Part shown: positions 45,873 to 54,719 of the stretch, piece after piece | How positions within the stretch are numbered: position 1 is the stretch's first letter | How the letters are laid out: each line of letters opens with the position of its first letter | NCBI RefSeq assembly: GCF_900187945.1 | Contig: NZ_FYEH01000012.1 | Coordinates: 1 to 64,000 of the forward strand | From: Arboricoccus pini | GTDB taxonomy: Bacteria; Pseudomonadota; Alphaproteobacteria; Geminicoccales; Geminicoccaceae | Direction: 5' to 3' | Length of the DNA stretch: 64,000 nt | Notes under the pieces: generated by a model | What the model was told of the DNA's origin: nothing | What the model saw: only the letters and a program-made list of their open reading frames with translations | Databases searched by the model: none | Program-made: the position numbers and the translations under genes

Positions 45873-47210
45873 CTACTGAGCACGGATGGCCCAAAGTGCC
45901 AGCTCGAGATTGGGAAATTCGCCGGCGACATGGAGAGCCAGACCGCTCGAGTGGCGGAGATCACGCCAATAAGGGCTCTGCGGATCGACCTCGAAATAAG
46001 TAGTGCCGGCATGAAAAGGGATCTGGCGTGGCGCCACAGGCAAGGCGTTGATGACGATACCCGGCAAGGCGACGTTGACGAGTTCCTTGATCTTCTCAGC
46101 GGGCCCGATCTTGATCTGGGAGGGAAATTCGCGCCTGAGACGCGTGGCCTCGATATCGGCCCGGACCGCCAGTACGAAGGTGGCGCTGGTAAAAAGTGTA
46201 CGGTCCGAAACTTCCGCGATCTGAACGCCGTATTTGTGCAGGCGCAGCCGGATCGGCACGGCCGACTGTTCCAGAACCATGCCCAGTGAGGTACGGATCG
46301 ACTGGATCAGCGGCAGGAAGCTGCGCGCGAGGTCGGTATGCTGGTAGCTGCTTTGGGGTGTCAGATGCTTCTGAGCACCGGCATATGTTGCAAGTTCCCC
46401 CGCCAGTTGGGCCATGGCGAGATAAAGGCTCTCGGGATGCAGGAGAGAGGCCTGCGCATAGTGCCCGAAGAGAGGCTCCCAGCGATTGATGGCCTGGAGG
46501 AGAAGAAAGTCAGCGATCTCGGCGACGCCGCGGGTGCCCGAATGGACGACCCGGTCGGCCAGAGCTTCGGCCCGATGATGAAGCAGGCCATGAATCTCGG
46601 TGACATAGCCGGCCAGGACGACCGAGGCGCCGCAATCCAGAGCGGGGACCACATGGCCCTCGTCGAGAACCACCTGCAGATCGGGCCGCCGCTCGACCAG
46701 CCGAGCGATCGGTAGGCTCGCAAAGCCGGAGCGATCGGCTCCTTCGGGCAGGATCTCGAAACGCAGCCTCGCGACTTCGATGGTGACCGCATCACGCTGC
46801 CCGGCATTATTGTCGACCAGTTCCTGATCGCCGGCGATATAACGCACGGCTATGTCGGCCGCGTGCGCCGCGCCGATCTCGATACTGCCGGGCTGGTGCA
46901 AAGGCACGGCCAGATGGATGATCTCATTCCGCAAATGCTCAGGCACGTCATACGGCCTTGGCTGATCCGCATCGTCGGGGATGGCGAAAGGCATGCCGTC
47001 CGGCGTAATGCCCCGGGCACGCTCGATCGCGATCTTGCCCAGACTCAAGAGCTCGCGGTTCAGCTTGAGCTCGGTGAAACCCCAGCCGTGGCCGACGAGA
47101 CTGGTGGTCGCCACGCGCACGAGCTTCTCAAAATAGCGATCGCTCTGTTGCAGATGCTGTGGTCGGAGAAAGAGTCCTTCCGACCACACCACCTTGTTGT
47201 CCCAGGACAT
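45873..47210 (-). CDS. tssK: T6SS baseplate protein TssK
   Basis: Trimeric connector between the baseplate and the TssLM membrane complex, 445 residues. The start is the Met at 47210, giving MSWDNKVVWSEGLFLRPQHL, the canonical TssK N-terminus; the frame is open to 47384 but that part is non-native. Conserved parts include WGFTELKLNRELLSLGKIAI and IRLRLHKYGVQIAEVSDRTL. It is the first gene of the minus-strand operon and is divergent from tssA, sharing a 262-base regulatory region. Confidence 0.94.
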   Translation of the reverse strand: MSWDNKVVWSEGLFLRPQHLQQSDRYFEKLVRVATTSLVGHGWGFTELKLNRELLSLGKIAIERARGITPDGMPFAIPDDADQPRPYDVPEHLRNEIIHLAVPLHQPGSIEIGAAHAADIAVRYIAGDQELVDNNAGQRDAVTIEVARLRFEILPEGADRSGFASLPIARLVERRPDLQVVLDEGHVVPALDCGASVVLAGYVTEIHGLLHHRAEALADRVVHSGTRGVAEIADFLLLQAINRWEPLFGHYAQASLLHPESLYLAMAQLAGELATYAGAQKHLTPQSSYQHTDLARSFLPLIQSIRTSLGMVLEQSAVPIRLRLHKYGVQIAEVSDRTLFTSATFVLAVRADIEATRLRREFPSQIKIGPAEKIKELVNVALPGIVINALPVAPRQIPFHAGTTYFEVDPQSPYWRDLRHSSGLALHVAGEFPNLELALWAIRAQ

Positions 47211-47472
47211 GAGTGACGGTCTCCGTGGCGCCCGCGGCCGAGTGGTGCGACGCGCAGGCATCGAATGACCCTGAACCTGCCAGGAAAGCTGGTACCTGGA
47301 GCATGCGCAGTTGGTATCGCAGCATGCCCCCGCGTACTGCGCGCGTACATATGCGATCCGCATGTGTCCATGTCCGAAGAGCATATAATGGCCAGCACAC
47401 GATGCTTTAGACGGTCGTTCTGTCCAAGTAGTGACGAAGTCTTTCCTGCATTCGGAAAGTGTGAAGAAGGTA
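47211..47472. promoter_or_regulatory. Divergent T6SS promoter region with near-perfect dyad
   Basis: This gap between tssK and tssA must hold the promoters of both core T6SS operons. A 9-bp inverted repeat with one mismatch, ACATATGCG (47347-47355) and CGCATGTGT (47359-47367), lies 17 bases before a TATAAT (47384-47389) that could be the -10 of the tssA operon. The matching -35 region is poor, which would suit activation. It is the best operator candidate for the whole locus. Confidence 0.45.
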
Positions 47473-48498
47473 ATGATTATCCTTGATGTCGCAGCCTTTC
47501 TGGCGCCGATAAGCCAACAGGAGCCGTGCGGCCAGGCCTTGGACTATGACCTCGATTTTCTCGATTTCGACATGGCCATACGTGGCAAACCCGCTCAACA
47601 CCTGGGTGAGTCGCTCATACCGGCGGAAGCCCCGGACTGGGCCACAGTCGTCAAGGCGGGCACTGCCCTCGGACGGCGCACCAAGGATCTGCGCATCGTC
47701 GTCGCACTGGCCTCGGCCGCGCTAGTGGAAGGCGGTTTTCCCGGTCTGCGGGAAGCATTGGCAATCATCGCCGGCTATGTTGAGGTCGACTGGCAGGAAC
47801 TCCATCCGCGTCCCGATCCCGAGGACGGCGACGATGAGACGGTCCGCATCTCGGCCCTGACCAATCTTTGCGATCCCGAGGGGCTGATCGCAAGGCTGCG
47901 GCAAAGACCGCTCGCCGCTTCCGAGCGTTATGGCGCCCATCCCTTCCTTGCATGGCAGGAAGCCCAGCGAGACATTCTCGAAGGCAAGGAACAGGCAGGC
48001 CCTGATCTCGCCATCCTCGAGCAGGCCCTGCGGGACAGCGATCCGCATCTCCTCAAGGCTAGCCATCAGGCGCTCACGGAGAGCTTGCAGATCCTGGCTC
48101 GGATCGACAAGGCACAACGGCAGCATCTGGGAGTAGCCCAGGCCGTCGACCTGAATCCCTTACGAATGACGATCGAACAGATCGGCGCCACCCTCGAGCC
48201 CTTCATACCCGGTGAGACGGCCGAGACGCCGAGCAGTCGGATCGCTGAGGCGCCGGCGGACATCCCCAGCACCTCGCATGGGGAGATCCGTGGCCGCGAC
48301 GATGTGGTCCTAATGCTCGATCGGATCTCCACCTGGTATCGACTGCACGAGCCGGCAAGTCCGGTGCCGACGCTTCTGGAACGAGCCAAGCGGCTCGTTT
48401 CCAAGGATTTTCTCTCGCTGCTCATGGAGATCGCGCCCGATGGAGCCGGTCAATTCAGGGCACTGGCCGGCATGTCGGCCGAGCAAGGTCAATCATGA
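47473..48498 (+). CDS. tssA: T6SS protein TssA
   Basis: Baseplate- or cap-associated assembly protein of 341 residues from the ATG at 47473, preceded by AAGAAGG; the frame begins at 47431. The ImpA_N domain opens with MIILDVAAFLAPISQQEPCG and continues DYDLDFLDFDM, as expected. The C-terminus (DRISTWYRLHEPASPVPTLL) ends in the short helical hairpin typical of the TssA types with the VPTLLERAKRL motif. First gene of the seven-gene plus-strand operon. Confidence 0.93.
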   Translation: MIILDVAAFLAPISQQEPCGQALDYDLDFLDFDMAIRGKPAQHLGESLIPAEAPDWATVVKAGTALGRRTKDLRIVVALASAALVEGGFPGLREALAIIAGYVEVDWQELHPRPDPEDGDDETVRISALTNLCDPEGLIARLRQRPLAASERYGAHPFLAWQEAQRDILEGKEQAGPDLAILEQALRDSDPHLLKASHQALTESLQILARIDKAQRQHLGVAQAVDLNPLRMTIEQIGATLEPFIPGETAETPSSRIAEAPADIPSTSHGEIRGRDDVVLMLDRISTWYRLHEPASPVPTLLERAKRLVSKDFLSLLMEIAPDGAGQFRALAGMSAEQGQS

Positions 48499-48542
48499 CC
48501 ATGGCCCCTCGCGGGTACGGACAGCTTTAGAAAGGAGCGATC

Positions 48543-49088
48543 ATGGCGCAGGCCAATAGTCAAAAGTTCATCGGCCGCAACCGGGCGCCGCGCGTACAGA
48601 TCGAGTATGACGTCGAAACCTATGGTTCCGATCGAAAGGTCGAGCTGCCGTTCGTGGTCGGCGTGATGTCCGACCTTGCCGGCGCGTCCCTGGTCGAGCA
48701 GCCAGCCCTGGCCGAGCGCAAGATGATGGAGATCGACGTCGATAATTTTGACGCGCGCATGAAATCATTGTGCCCGCGCGTGGCCTTGCACGTGAAGAAC
48801 ACGCTAAGTGGCGAAGGTGATCTTCCCATCGACCTCACCTTTGAAAGCATGGAGGATTTCTCTCCAGCAGCGATCGCCTCCAGGGTCGACAGCTTAAAAA
48901 AGCTTCTGGAAGCGCGCAGCCAATTGGCAAACCTCCTGACCTATATGGATGGAAAGAGCGGCGCAGAGCAGCTGATCAGCCAGCTTCTGGCGGATCCGGC
49001 CCTCCTCGCGGCGGTCGGGGGTCAGGCAAAGCCGGCGTTGCCGATGCAGGACGATGCATCGGATGCCGACCAGTCGAAGGATGCTTGA
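48543..49088 (+). CDS. tssB: T6SS sheath small subunit TssB
   Basis: Contractile-sheath small subunit, 181 residues, normal length. NRAPRVQIEYDVETYGSDRK and VELPFVVGVMSDLAG are the conserved N-terminal strands, and EDFSPAAIASRVDSLKKLLE is conserved in the middle. A strong AGAAAGGAG ribosome site precedes the ATG. It is followed at once by tssC with only two bases between stop and ATG, so the two sheath subunits are made together. Confidence 0.96.
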   Translation: MAQANSQKFIGRNRAPRVQIEYDVETYGSDRKVELPFVVGVMSDLAGASLVEQPALAERKMMEIDVDNFDARMKSLCPRVALHVKNTLSGEGDLPIDLTFESMEDFSPAAIASRVDSLKKLLEARSQLANLLTYMDGKSGAEQLISQLLADPALLAAVGGQAKPALPMQDDASDADQSKDA

Positions 49089-49090
49089 GC

Positions 49091-50590
49091 ATGCCTACCG
49101 CAACGTCGCAGCTTCCCAACCCCGTCTTGAGCGTCGAGAGCGCGGAAGACGGCAGGTTTACAGCACTTCTCGATCGCGAGTTCCGACTGCGCTCGGACCT
49201 GGCCCGTCAATCCGTCAATCAGGCGGTCAGGACCTTGGCCGAACAGGCACTGGCCGATACAGCTCTCATTGAGAGCGATGTAATCTCCTCGATCCAAGCC
49301 ATCATCGCCTCCATCGACAGCAAGCTTACCTCACAGATCAATGAGATCTTGCACCACGAATCGTTCCAGCAACTGGAATCCTCCTGGCGCGGCCTGCACC
49401 ATCTGGTCACCAACACCGAGACCGACGAGACTCTGAAGATCCGCGTATTGCCGGTCTCCAAGCGCGAACTGCAAAGAAGCTTGCGCAAATACAAAGGCAT
49501 CGCCTGGGACCAGAGCCCCGTCTTCAAGAAGATCTATGAGGAAGAATATGGCGTCATTGGCGGTCAGCCCTATGGCTGCCTGATTGGCGACTATTATTTC
49601 GACCATAGTCCGCCGGATGTGGAACTGCTGAGCGGCCTCGGCAAAATCGCGGCAACAGCGCACGCGCCTTTTATCTCCGCCGCCAGCCCTGATCTAATGG
49701 GGATGACATCCTGGCAGGAACTGGCCAATCCGCGTGATTTGACCAAGATCTTCCAAACGCCCGAATACGCTGCCTGGCGCTCGCTACGGGACAGCGAGGA
49801 TTCGCGCTATATCGCGCTCACCATGCCCCGCACCCTGGGGCGACTTCCCTACGGCACGCGCACCGATCCAGTCGACGCCTTCGATTTCGAGGAGGAAACG
49901 GACGGTAGCGATGCCAGCAAGTATCTCTGGTGCAATGCCGCCTACGCCATGGGCACCAACATCACCCGCTCGTTCAAGCTCTATGGCTGGATGTCGCGCA
50001 TTCGCGGCGTGGAATCAGGCGGCCTCGTCGAGGACCTGCCGGCTCACACCTTCCCGAGCGACGATGGCGGCGTCGATCTCAAATGCCCGACCGAGATCGC
50101 CATCAGCGATCGCCGCGAAGCCGAGCTTTCGAAGAACGGACTCCTGCCGCTCCTGCATCGCAAGAACACGGACATGGCGGTTTTCATCGGTGCGCAGACC
50201 CTGAACAAGCCGGCCGTCTATGAAGAGGTGGACGCTTCGGCCAACGCGCAGCTTAGCGCCCGGCTGCCTTATATCTTTGCCACCTCGCGCTTCGCCCATT
50301 TCCTCAAATGCATCGTTCGCGACAAGATCGGCTCCTTCAAGGAGCGGGCCGACATGGAGATCTGGCTCAATCGCTGGATCAGCCGCTATGTCCACCCCTC
50401 GGCCGCCATCGCCTCGGAAGAGGATCGGGCACGCATGCCCTTGAGTGCCGCCGAGGTCACGGTGGAAGAGATGCCGGACAATCCCGGATATTACAGCGCC
50501 CGGTTCTACATCCGGCCACACTACCAGCTGGAAGGCCTGACGATCTCCCTGCGTCTGGTTGCCCGCCTGCCCTCCGCACGTTCCGCCTAA
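49091..50590 (+). CDS. tssC: T6SS sheath large subunit TssC
   Basis: Sheath large subunit of 499 residues from the ATG at 49091; a TTG at 49085 overlapping the tssB stop is in frame. ESSWRGLHHLVTNTETDETL and FKKIYEEEYGVIGGQPYG are canonical, and the C-terminus YYSARFYIRPHYQLEGLTIS forms the conserved handshake strands. A ClpV ATPase would normally recycle this sheath, but none is in the window. Sixty bases separate it from hcp. Confidence 0.97.
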   Translation: MPTATSQLPNPVLSVESAEDGRFTALLDREFRLRSDLARQSVNQAVRTLAEQALADTALIESDVISSIQAIIASIDSKLTSQINEILHHESFQQLESSWRGLHHLVTNTETDETLKIRVLPVSKRELQRSLRKYKGIAWDQSPVFKKIYEEEYGVIGGQPYGCLIGDYYFDHSPPDVELLSGLGKIAATAHAPFISAASPDLMGMTSWQELANPRDLTKIFQTPEYAAWRSLRDSEDSRYIALTMPRTLGRLPYGTRTDPVDAFDFEEETDGSDASKYLWCNAAYAMGTNITRSFKLYGWMSRIRGVESGGLVEDLPAHTFPSDDGGVDLKCPTEIAISDRREAELSKNGLLPLLHRKNTDMAVFIGAQTLNKPAVYEEVDASANAQLSARLPYIFATSRFAHFLKCIVRDKIGSFKERADMEIWLNRWISRYVHPSAAIASEEDRARMPLSAAEVTVEEMPDNPGYYSARFYIRPHYQLEGLTISLRLVARLPSARSA

Positions 50591-50650
50591 ATGGCGACGT
50601 GTCGCGCAGCACCATCCCTCACAAATTCTGTTCTCGAAAGGTAGTCAATC

Positions 50651-51208
50651 ATGGCATTCGACGCTGTCTTGAGTTTCCCGGTTCCCTCCGCCACTGGCAT
50701 CAAGATCGAAGGCGAATCGAAGATCGTCGAGAACGGTATCGCTCTGACCGATCAATGGGGCTTTTCGCTTGAGAACAAGCTGAACATCACGCAGCACACC
50801 TCGGGTGCTGGCGCTGGCAAGGCCGAGTTCGATGCCTTCACAATCAAGAAGCAAGTCGACAAAGCCTCCCATACATTATTGCTGGCCTGCGGCTCGGGCG
50901 CTCATTTCAACGGCGTGACGCTCAAGATCTTCAAGGCCGGCGGCAATTTCATAAATGCCAAGGCCAATCTCTATATCTGCTGGACCTACAACCAATTGGC
51001 GGTCGAGAAGGTTGAATGGGCTTTCGGAGATCCGGCACCCGAAGAGACCATCACATTCAAGTTCGGTGCCTGCTCGATCGCCTACGGCACGCAGGACGCA
51101 TCCGGCAAGATCACACCAGCTGGCATCGGCAGCTGGAACCAGATCGCCAACAAGCAGGATTTCATGGCCGATATCCTGGGCGGCCTGCAAGCGGTCAACA
51201 TCGCCTGA
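50651..51208 (+). CDS. hcp: T6SS tube protein Hcp (TssD)
   Basis: Inner-tube protein of 185 residues that forms stacked hexameric rings and is itself secreted. AFDAVLSFPVPSATGIKIEG and the central beta strands fit the alphaproteobacterial Hcp group. The longer leader before it (50591-50650) with CTCGAAAGG suggests strong translation. It is the only hcp in the window, placed between tssC and tssE within the operon rather than as a separate hcp island. Confidence 0.93.
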   Translation: MAFDAVLSFPVPSATGIKIEGESKIVENGIALTDQWGFSLENKLNITQHTSGAGAGKAEFDAFTIKKQVDKASHTLLLACGSGAHFNGVTLKIFKAGGNFINAKANLYICWTYNQLAVEKVEWAFGDPAPEETITFKFGACSIAYGTQDASGKITPAGIGSWNQIANKQDFMADILGGLQAVNIA

Positions 51209-51214
51209 TTGCCG

Positions 51215-51712
51215 ATGCGCGCGCGTGCCCAACCCTCTCTGCTCGACCGACTGACCGATCATCGGCCGGCAGAGCTAAAGGACAGCGAGGCCGGACGATC
51301 CGCCTCGCTGTCCGCCCTGCAGGCGGCTATCCGGCGGGATCTCGCCTGGCTCTTGAACACCACCCGGCTGCAGGAGAGTAGCGATCTCACGGCCTTCCCG
51401 CACGTGATGGCGAGCACGCTGAATTATGGCGTGCCAGCTTTGGGCGGCCAGGTGGTCGAAGGGGTGGATCGCGAGCGCCTGCGCCTTGAGATCAGCCTTG
51501 CTCTTCGCCTGTTCGAGCCGCGTCTGCTGGCTGGGACAGTACGCGTCACGCCGCTCGCCGATGACGTGGGCGGCCCCCTGCGCGCATTGAATTTCCGCAT
51601 CGAGGCGGAGCTCTTTGCCCACCCCGCACCCTTGCGCATCATCATGCGGACCGAGTTCGACTTGGAATCGGGTGACATCCGGATCGCCGGCATGCGTTCG
51701 GACAAGCATTAA
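51215..51712 (+). CDS. tssE: T6SS baseplate protein TssE
   Basis: gp25-like baseplate protein of 165 residues. The ATG at 51215 lies six bases after the hcp stop; a TTG at 51209 is in frame. SLLDRLTD near the start, DLAWLLNTTRLQES, VMASTLNYGVPALGG and LEISLALRLFEPRL are family features. Its stop shares a base with the tssF start (TAATG), indicating coupling. Confidence 0.93.
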   Translation: MRARAQPSLLDRLTDHRPAELKDSEAGRSASLSALQAAIRRDLAWLLNTTRLQESSDLTAFPHVMASTLNYGVPALGGQVVEGVDRERLRLEISLALRLFEPRLLAGTVRVTPLADDVGGPLRALNFRIEAELFAHPAPLRIIMRTEFDLESGDIRIAGMRSDKH

Positions 51713-53595
51713 TGGATCCTCGCCTCCTGCAACTCTACAATGACGAACTCGCCTATATGCGCGAGATGGGCAGCGAGTTCGCGCAAGCCTTCCCCAAGAT
51801 CGCCGGGCGCCTCGGTATGGAAGGCGACGAGGTTGCCGATCCCTACGTTGAACGCTTGCTAGAGGGCGTGGCCTTTCTGGCGGCACGCGTCCAATTGAAG
51901 CAGCAAGCCCGGTTTCCGGCCTTCACCCAGCATCTGCTCGAACTAGTCTATCCGCATTTTCTTGCCCCTATGCCCTCGATGACCATCGTACGGCTGGAAC
52001 CCGATCCTGAAGCCGGTCGGCTGGAGCAGGGCTATATTGTCCCGCGAATGACCAGGCTTGTCAGTCAGCCGCCACCGGGCGCGGTGACGCACTGCACCTT
52101 CCATACGGCGCATGACGTCCAACTCTGGCCGCTGCAGGTCGAATCCGTCGACTACCAGACTCTCTCGAGCGCGATCGCGGCCATGCGTCTGCCGTCACGC
52201 CCAGGCGTCAAGGCGATCTTGCGGATCCGGCTGCGGACGACCAACGGCATGCAACTGCGGCGCCTGGCCTTGCGCAAGCTCGACCTGCACCTGACGAGCC
52301 ATGGCAGCCTCGGCGCACTGGTCACGGAGCAGCTCCTGGCCGGCACGATCGCCATGGTCGCACGGCCGACGACCAGACCCGCTCCATGGCAGGAGGTAAT
52401 CGAACGCCGTCACCTCCGGCAGACCGGCCTGGAGCCGGAACAGGCACTGTTGCCCGACATTCCACGCACTTTCGATGGCTATCGTCTGCTGCAGGAATAT
52501 TTCTCGCTGCCCGAACGTACCTGCTTCATTGAAGTGACCGGCTTGGCTGATGCGATCGCGCGTTCGGCCGACGAGCGGATCGATCTCATCTTCCTGCTGG
52601 ACCGCATCGATCAGAGGCTGGAGCGACATCTCGCCACCGACAATATCGCGCTCTTCGCGACGCCGGCGATCAATCTCTTCGAGTGGCAGGCGGACCGGGT
52701 CGAGGTCAGCGATCGATCCTATGAATACCATCTGGTACCCGACCGGACCCGGCCGTTGGACCTCGAGGTGCATTCCGTTCTCGACATCAAGGGCGAGTTC
52801 GAAGGCGATACCAAGCCATTGCATTTCAAGCCCTTCTACAGCATGGCCGACCATGAGCCTGCCGACAGCGAGGGTGCCGCCTATACGATCCGGCGCGACC
52901 AGCGCCTGATCTCGGCCCATCAGCGTCGCCAGGGGCCAAGGAGCGCTTATGTCGGCAGCGAGGTCTTTCTCCAGCTGAGCGATCGCAATGCAGCACCTTT
53001 TGCCCAGGACCTGCGTCAGCTCACCGTCAAATGCCGCTGCTCCAATCGCGACTTGCCGCTCCTCTTGCCCGTCGGCAAGGGCAATACGGACTTCACGCTC
53101 GAAATCGGCGCGCCGGTATCCAATATCCGTTGCCTGAACGGCCCCACGCCACCGCGCGCCTCACGCGCCACGGGTGATGTGGCCTGGCACCTGATCAGCC
53201 ACCTCTCGCTGAACTATCTCTCGATCACCGGCGCCAAGAACGCCGAAGTACAAGGTGCCGATGCCTTACGCCAACTTCTGCGCCTCTATGCCGAGGACGG
53301 CGCCACGCCACTGCTGCGCCAGATCGAGGGACTGAGGCAGGTCATCTCGCGGCCGATCGTCCGCCGACTGCCTGGGGGTGGACAGACCGCGGTCGCACGT
53401 GGACTCGAAGTCGAGCTAACCGTCGACGAGACCGCGTTCGCCGGGACCGGCGCCTTTCCCCTGGGCGCCGTGCTCAGCCATTTCTTCGCAAAATACGTGT
53501 CGATCAACAGCTTCACCGAGACCGTCCTCGTGAGTGCCCAGCGAGGGGAGATCATGCGATGGCCGATGATGACCGGTCGCCGCGCGACGCTTTGA
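51712..53595 (+). CDS. tssF: T6SS baseplate protein TssF
   Basis: Baseplate wedge protein, 627 residues, normal length. The N-terminus MDPRLLQLYNDELAYMREMG is diagnostic, and FAQAFPKIAGRLGM, VERLLEGVAFLAARVQLK and WHLISHLSLNYLSI are conserved. It works with TssG, TssE and TssK. The stop lies 37 bases inside tssG, a strong overlap. Confidence 0.95.
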   Translation: MDPRLLQLYNDELAYMREMGSEFAQAFPKIAGRLGMEGDEVADPYVERLLEGVAFLAARVQLKQQARFPAFTQHLLELVYPHFLAPMPSMTIVRLEPDPEAGRLEQGYIVPRMTRLVSQPPPGAVTHCTFHTAHDVQLWPLQVESVDYQTLSSAIAAMRLPSRPGVKAILRIRLRTTNGMQLRRLALRKLDLHLTSHGSLGALVTEQLLAGTIAMVARPTTRPAPWQEVIERRHLRQTGLEPEQALLPDIPRTFDGYRLLQEYFSLPERTCFIEVTGLADAIARSADERIDLIFLLDRIDQRLERHLATDNIALFATPAINLFEWQADRVEVSDRSYEYHLVPDRTRPLDLEVHSVLDIKGEFEGDTKPLHFKPFYSMADHEPADSEGAAYTIRRDQRLISAHQRRQGPRSAYVGSEVFLQLSDRNAAPFAQDLRQLTVKCRCSNRDLPLLLPVGKGNTDFTLEIGAPVSNIRCLNGPTPPRASRATGDVAWHLISHLSLNYLSITGAKNAEVQGADALRQLLRLYAEDGATPLLRQIEGLRQVISRPIVRRLPGGGQTAVARGLEVELTVDETAFAGTGAFPLGAVLSHFFAKYVSINSFTETVLVSAQRGEIMRWPMMTGRRATL

Positions 53596-54620
53596 ACCCG
53601 GGAGAGCGGCTGCTAGAACGGATCGCCAATCATCCCGAAGCCTTCGATTTCTTCCAGGCACTAAGGCGCCTGGAAGCTCTTCATGCCGACTTGCCCCGAC
53701 TGAGCGAGGCCGCCCGTCCAGGCGACGAACCGATCCGCCTCGGGCAGGAGCCGGCCCTTTCCTTCGCCCAGCGGCCACTCGCCCGACTGGTGCCAGGAGA
53801 GAACGGCCAGCCACCGAGGCTCGAGACCTATTTCTTCGGCCTGTTCGGGCCCAATGGTCCCTTGCCTTTGCACCTGACCGAATACGCTTTCAGCCGCCTG
53901 CACAATGAGGGCGACGAGACCTTCGCGCGCTTTGCTGATATGCTTCATCACCGGCTGGCTTCCTTGCTTTTTCGCGCCTGGGCCGAGAGCGAGCCCACTG
54001 TCAGTCACGACCGGCCGGGCGAGGATCGTTTCGCCATGCAACTGGCCGCTTTGGCAGGGCTCGGCATGGAAAGTCTGCGCCGTCGCGACGCCATGCCTGA
54101 CCTCGTGAAGCTGCATTTCACCGGACGCCTCGCGGCCGAGGTCCGCAATCCCGATGGCCTGCGCGCCATTCTGGGCAGCTTCCTTACGACCGAGGTGGCG
54201 ATCGTCGAGTTCGTCCCGACATGGGTGGAGCTGCCGGCACGCGAGCTCTGTCTCCTTGGCCGGGATTCAGCCACCGGCACGCTGGGCCAGACCCTGACCG
54301 CAGGTGCCAGGATCCATGTCCATCACCATCGCTTTCGGATCGTCATCGGGCCGCTTCGGCTGGAGTCATATGAACGCCTCCTGCCAACGGGCACCGCTTT
54401 GCAGCGCGTCGTGGCGATCCTGCGCAATTATGTGCACGAGGAACTGGACTGGGAGCTCGAGTTGCTGCTGTTGGCCGAGGAAGTGCCAAGGTTGCGACTG
54501 GGTGCGAGCGGCCATCTCGGCTGGACCAGCTGGCTGGGCACGCGGCGCACGCAACGTCCGGCCAACGATCTTCGGATCAGCGCCGCGGTGGCCTCCCTCG
54601 GGGTCGACCGTACACCCTGA
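53559..54620 (+). CDS. tssG: T6SS baseplate protein TssG
   Basis: Baseplate wedge protein, 353 residues. Conserved stretches: HPEAFDFFQALRRLEAL, GLFGPNGPLPLHLTEYA, FADMLHHRLASLLFRAWAES and AGARIHVHHHRFRIVIGPL. It begins 37 bases before the tssF stop, ends the plus-strand T6SS operon, and is followed by a small GC hairpin. No tssH (clpV) gene follows, which is where many loci carry it. Confidence 0.94.
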   Translation: MADDDRSPRDALNPGERLLERIANHPEAFDFFQALRRLEALHADLPRLSEAARPGDEPIRLGQEPALSFAQRPLARLVPGENGQPPRLETYFFGLFGPNGPLPLHLTEYAFSRLHNEGDETFARFADMLHHRLASLLFRAWAESEPTVSHDRPGEDRFAMQLAALAGLGMESLRRRDAMPDLVKLHFTGRLAAEVRNPDGLRAILGSFLTTEVAIVEFVPTWVELPARELCLLGRDSATGTLGQTLTAGARIHVHHHRFRIVIGPLRLESYERLLPTGTALQRVVAILRNYVHEELDWELELLLLAEEVPRLRLGASGHLGWTSWLGTRRTQRPANDLRISAAVASLGVDRTP

Positions 54621-54638
54621 TCGATGGCACTCCGAATG

Positions 54639-54658
54639 GCCGCGAAGCCGGGCGCGGC
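54639..54658 (+). terminator. Weak terminator after tssG
   Basis: Inverted repeat GCCGCG (54639-54644) and CGCGGC (54653-54658) with an eight-base loop, followed by TTT. The position 18 bases after the tssG stop suits termination of the T6SS operon; the stem is short and the T-run minimal. Confidence 0.4.
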
Positions 54659-54719
54659 TTTGACAGGAGCGCCGGACGCCTCCTAACTTTGCGCCCTGCA
54701 GGCGAAGGGGGGTCCTGGC

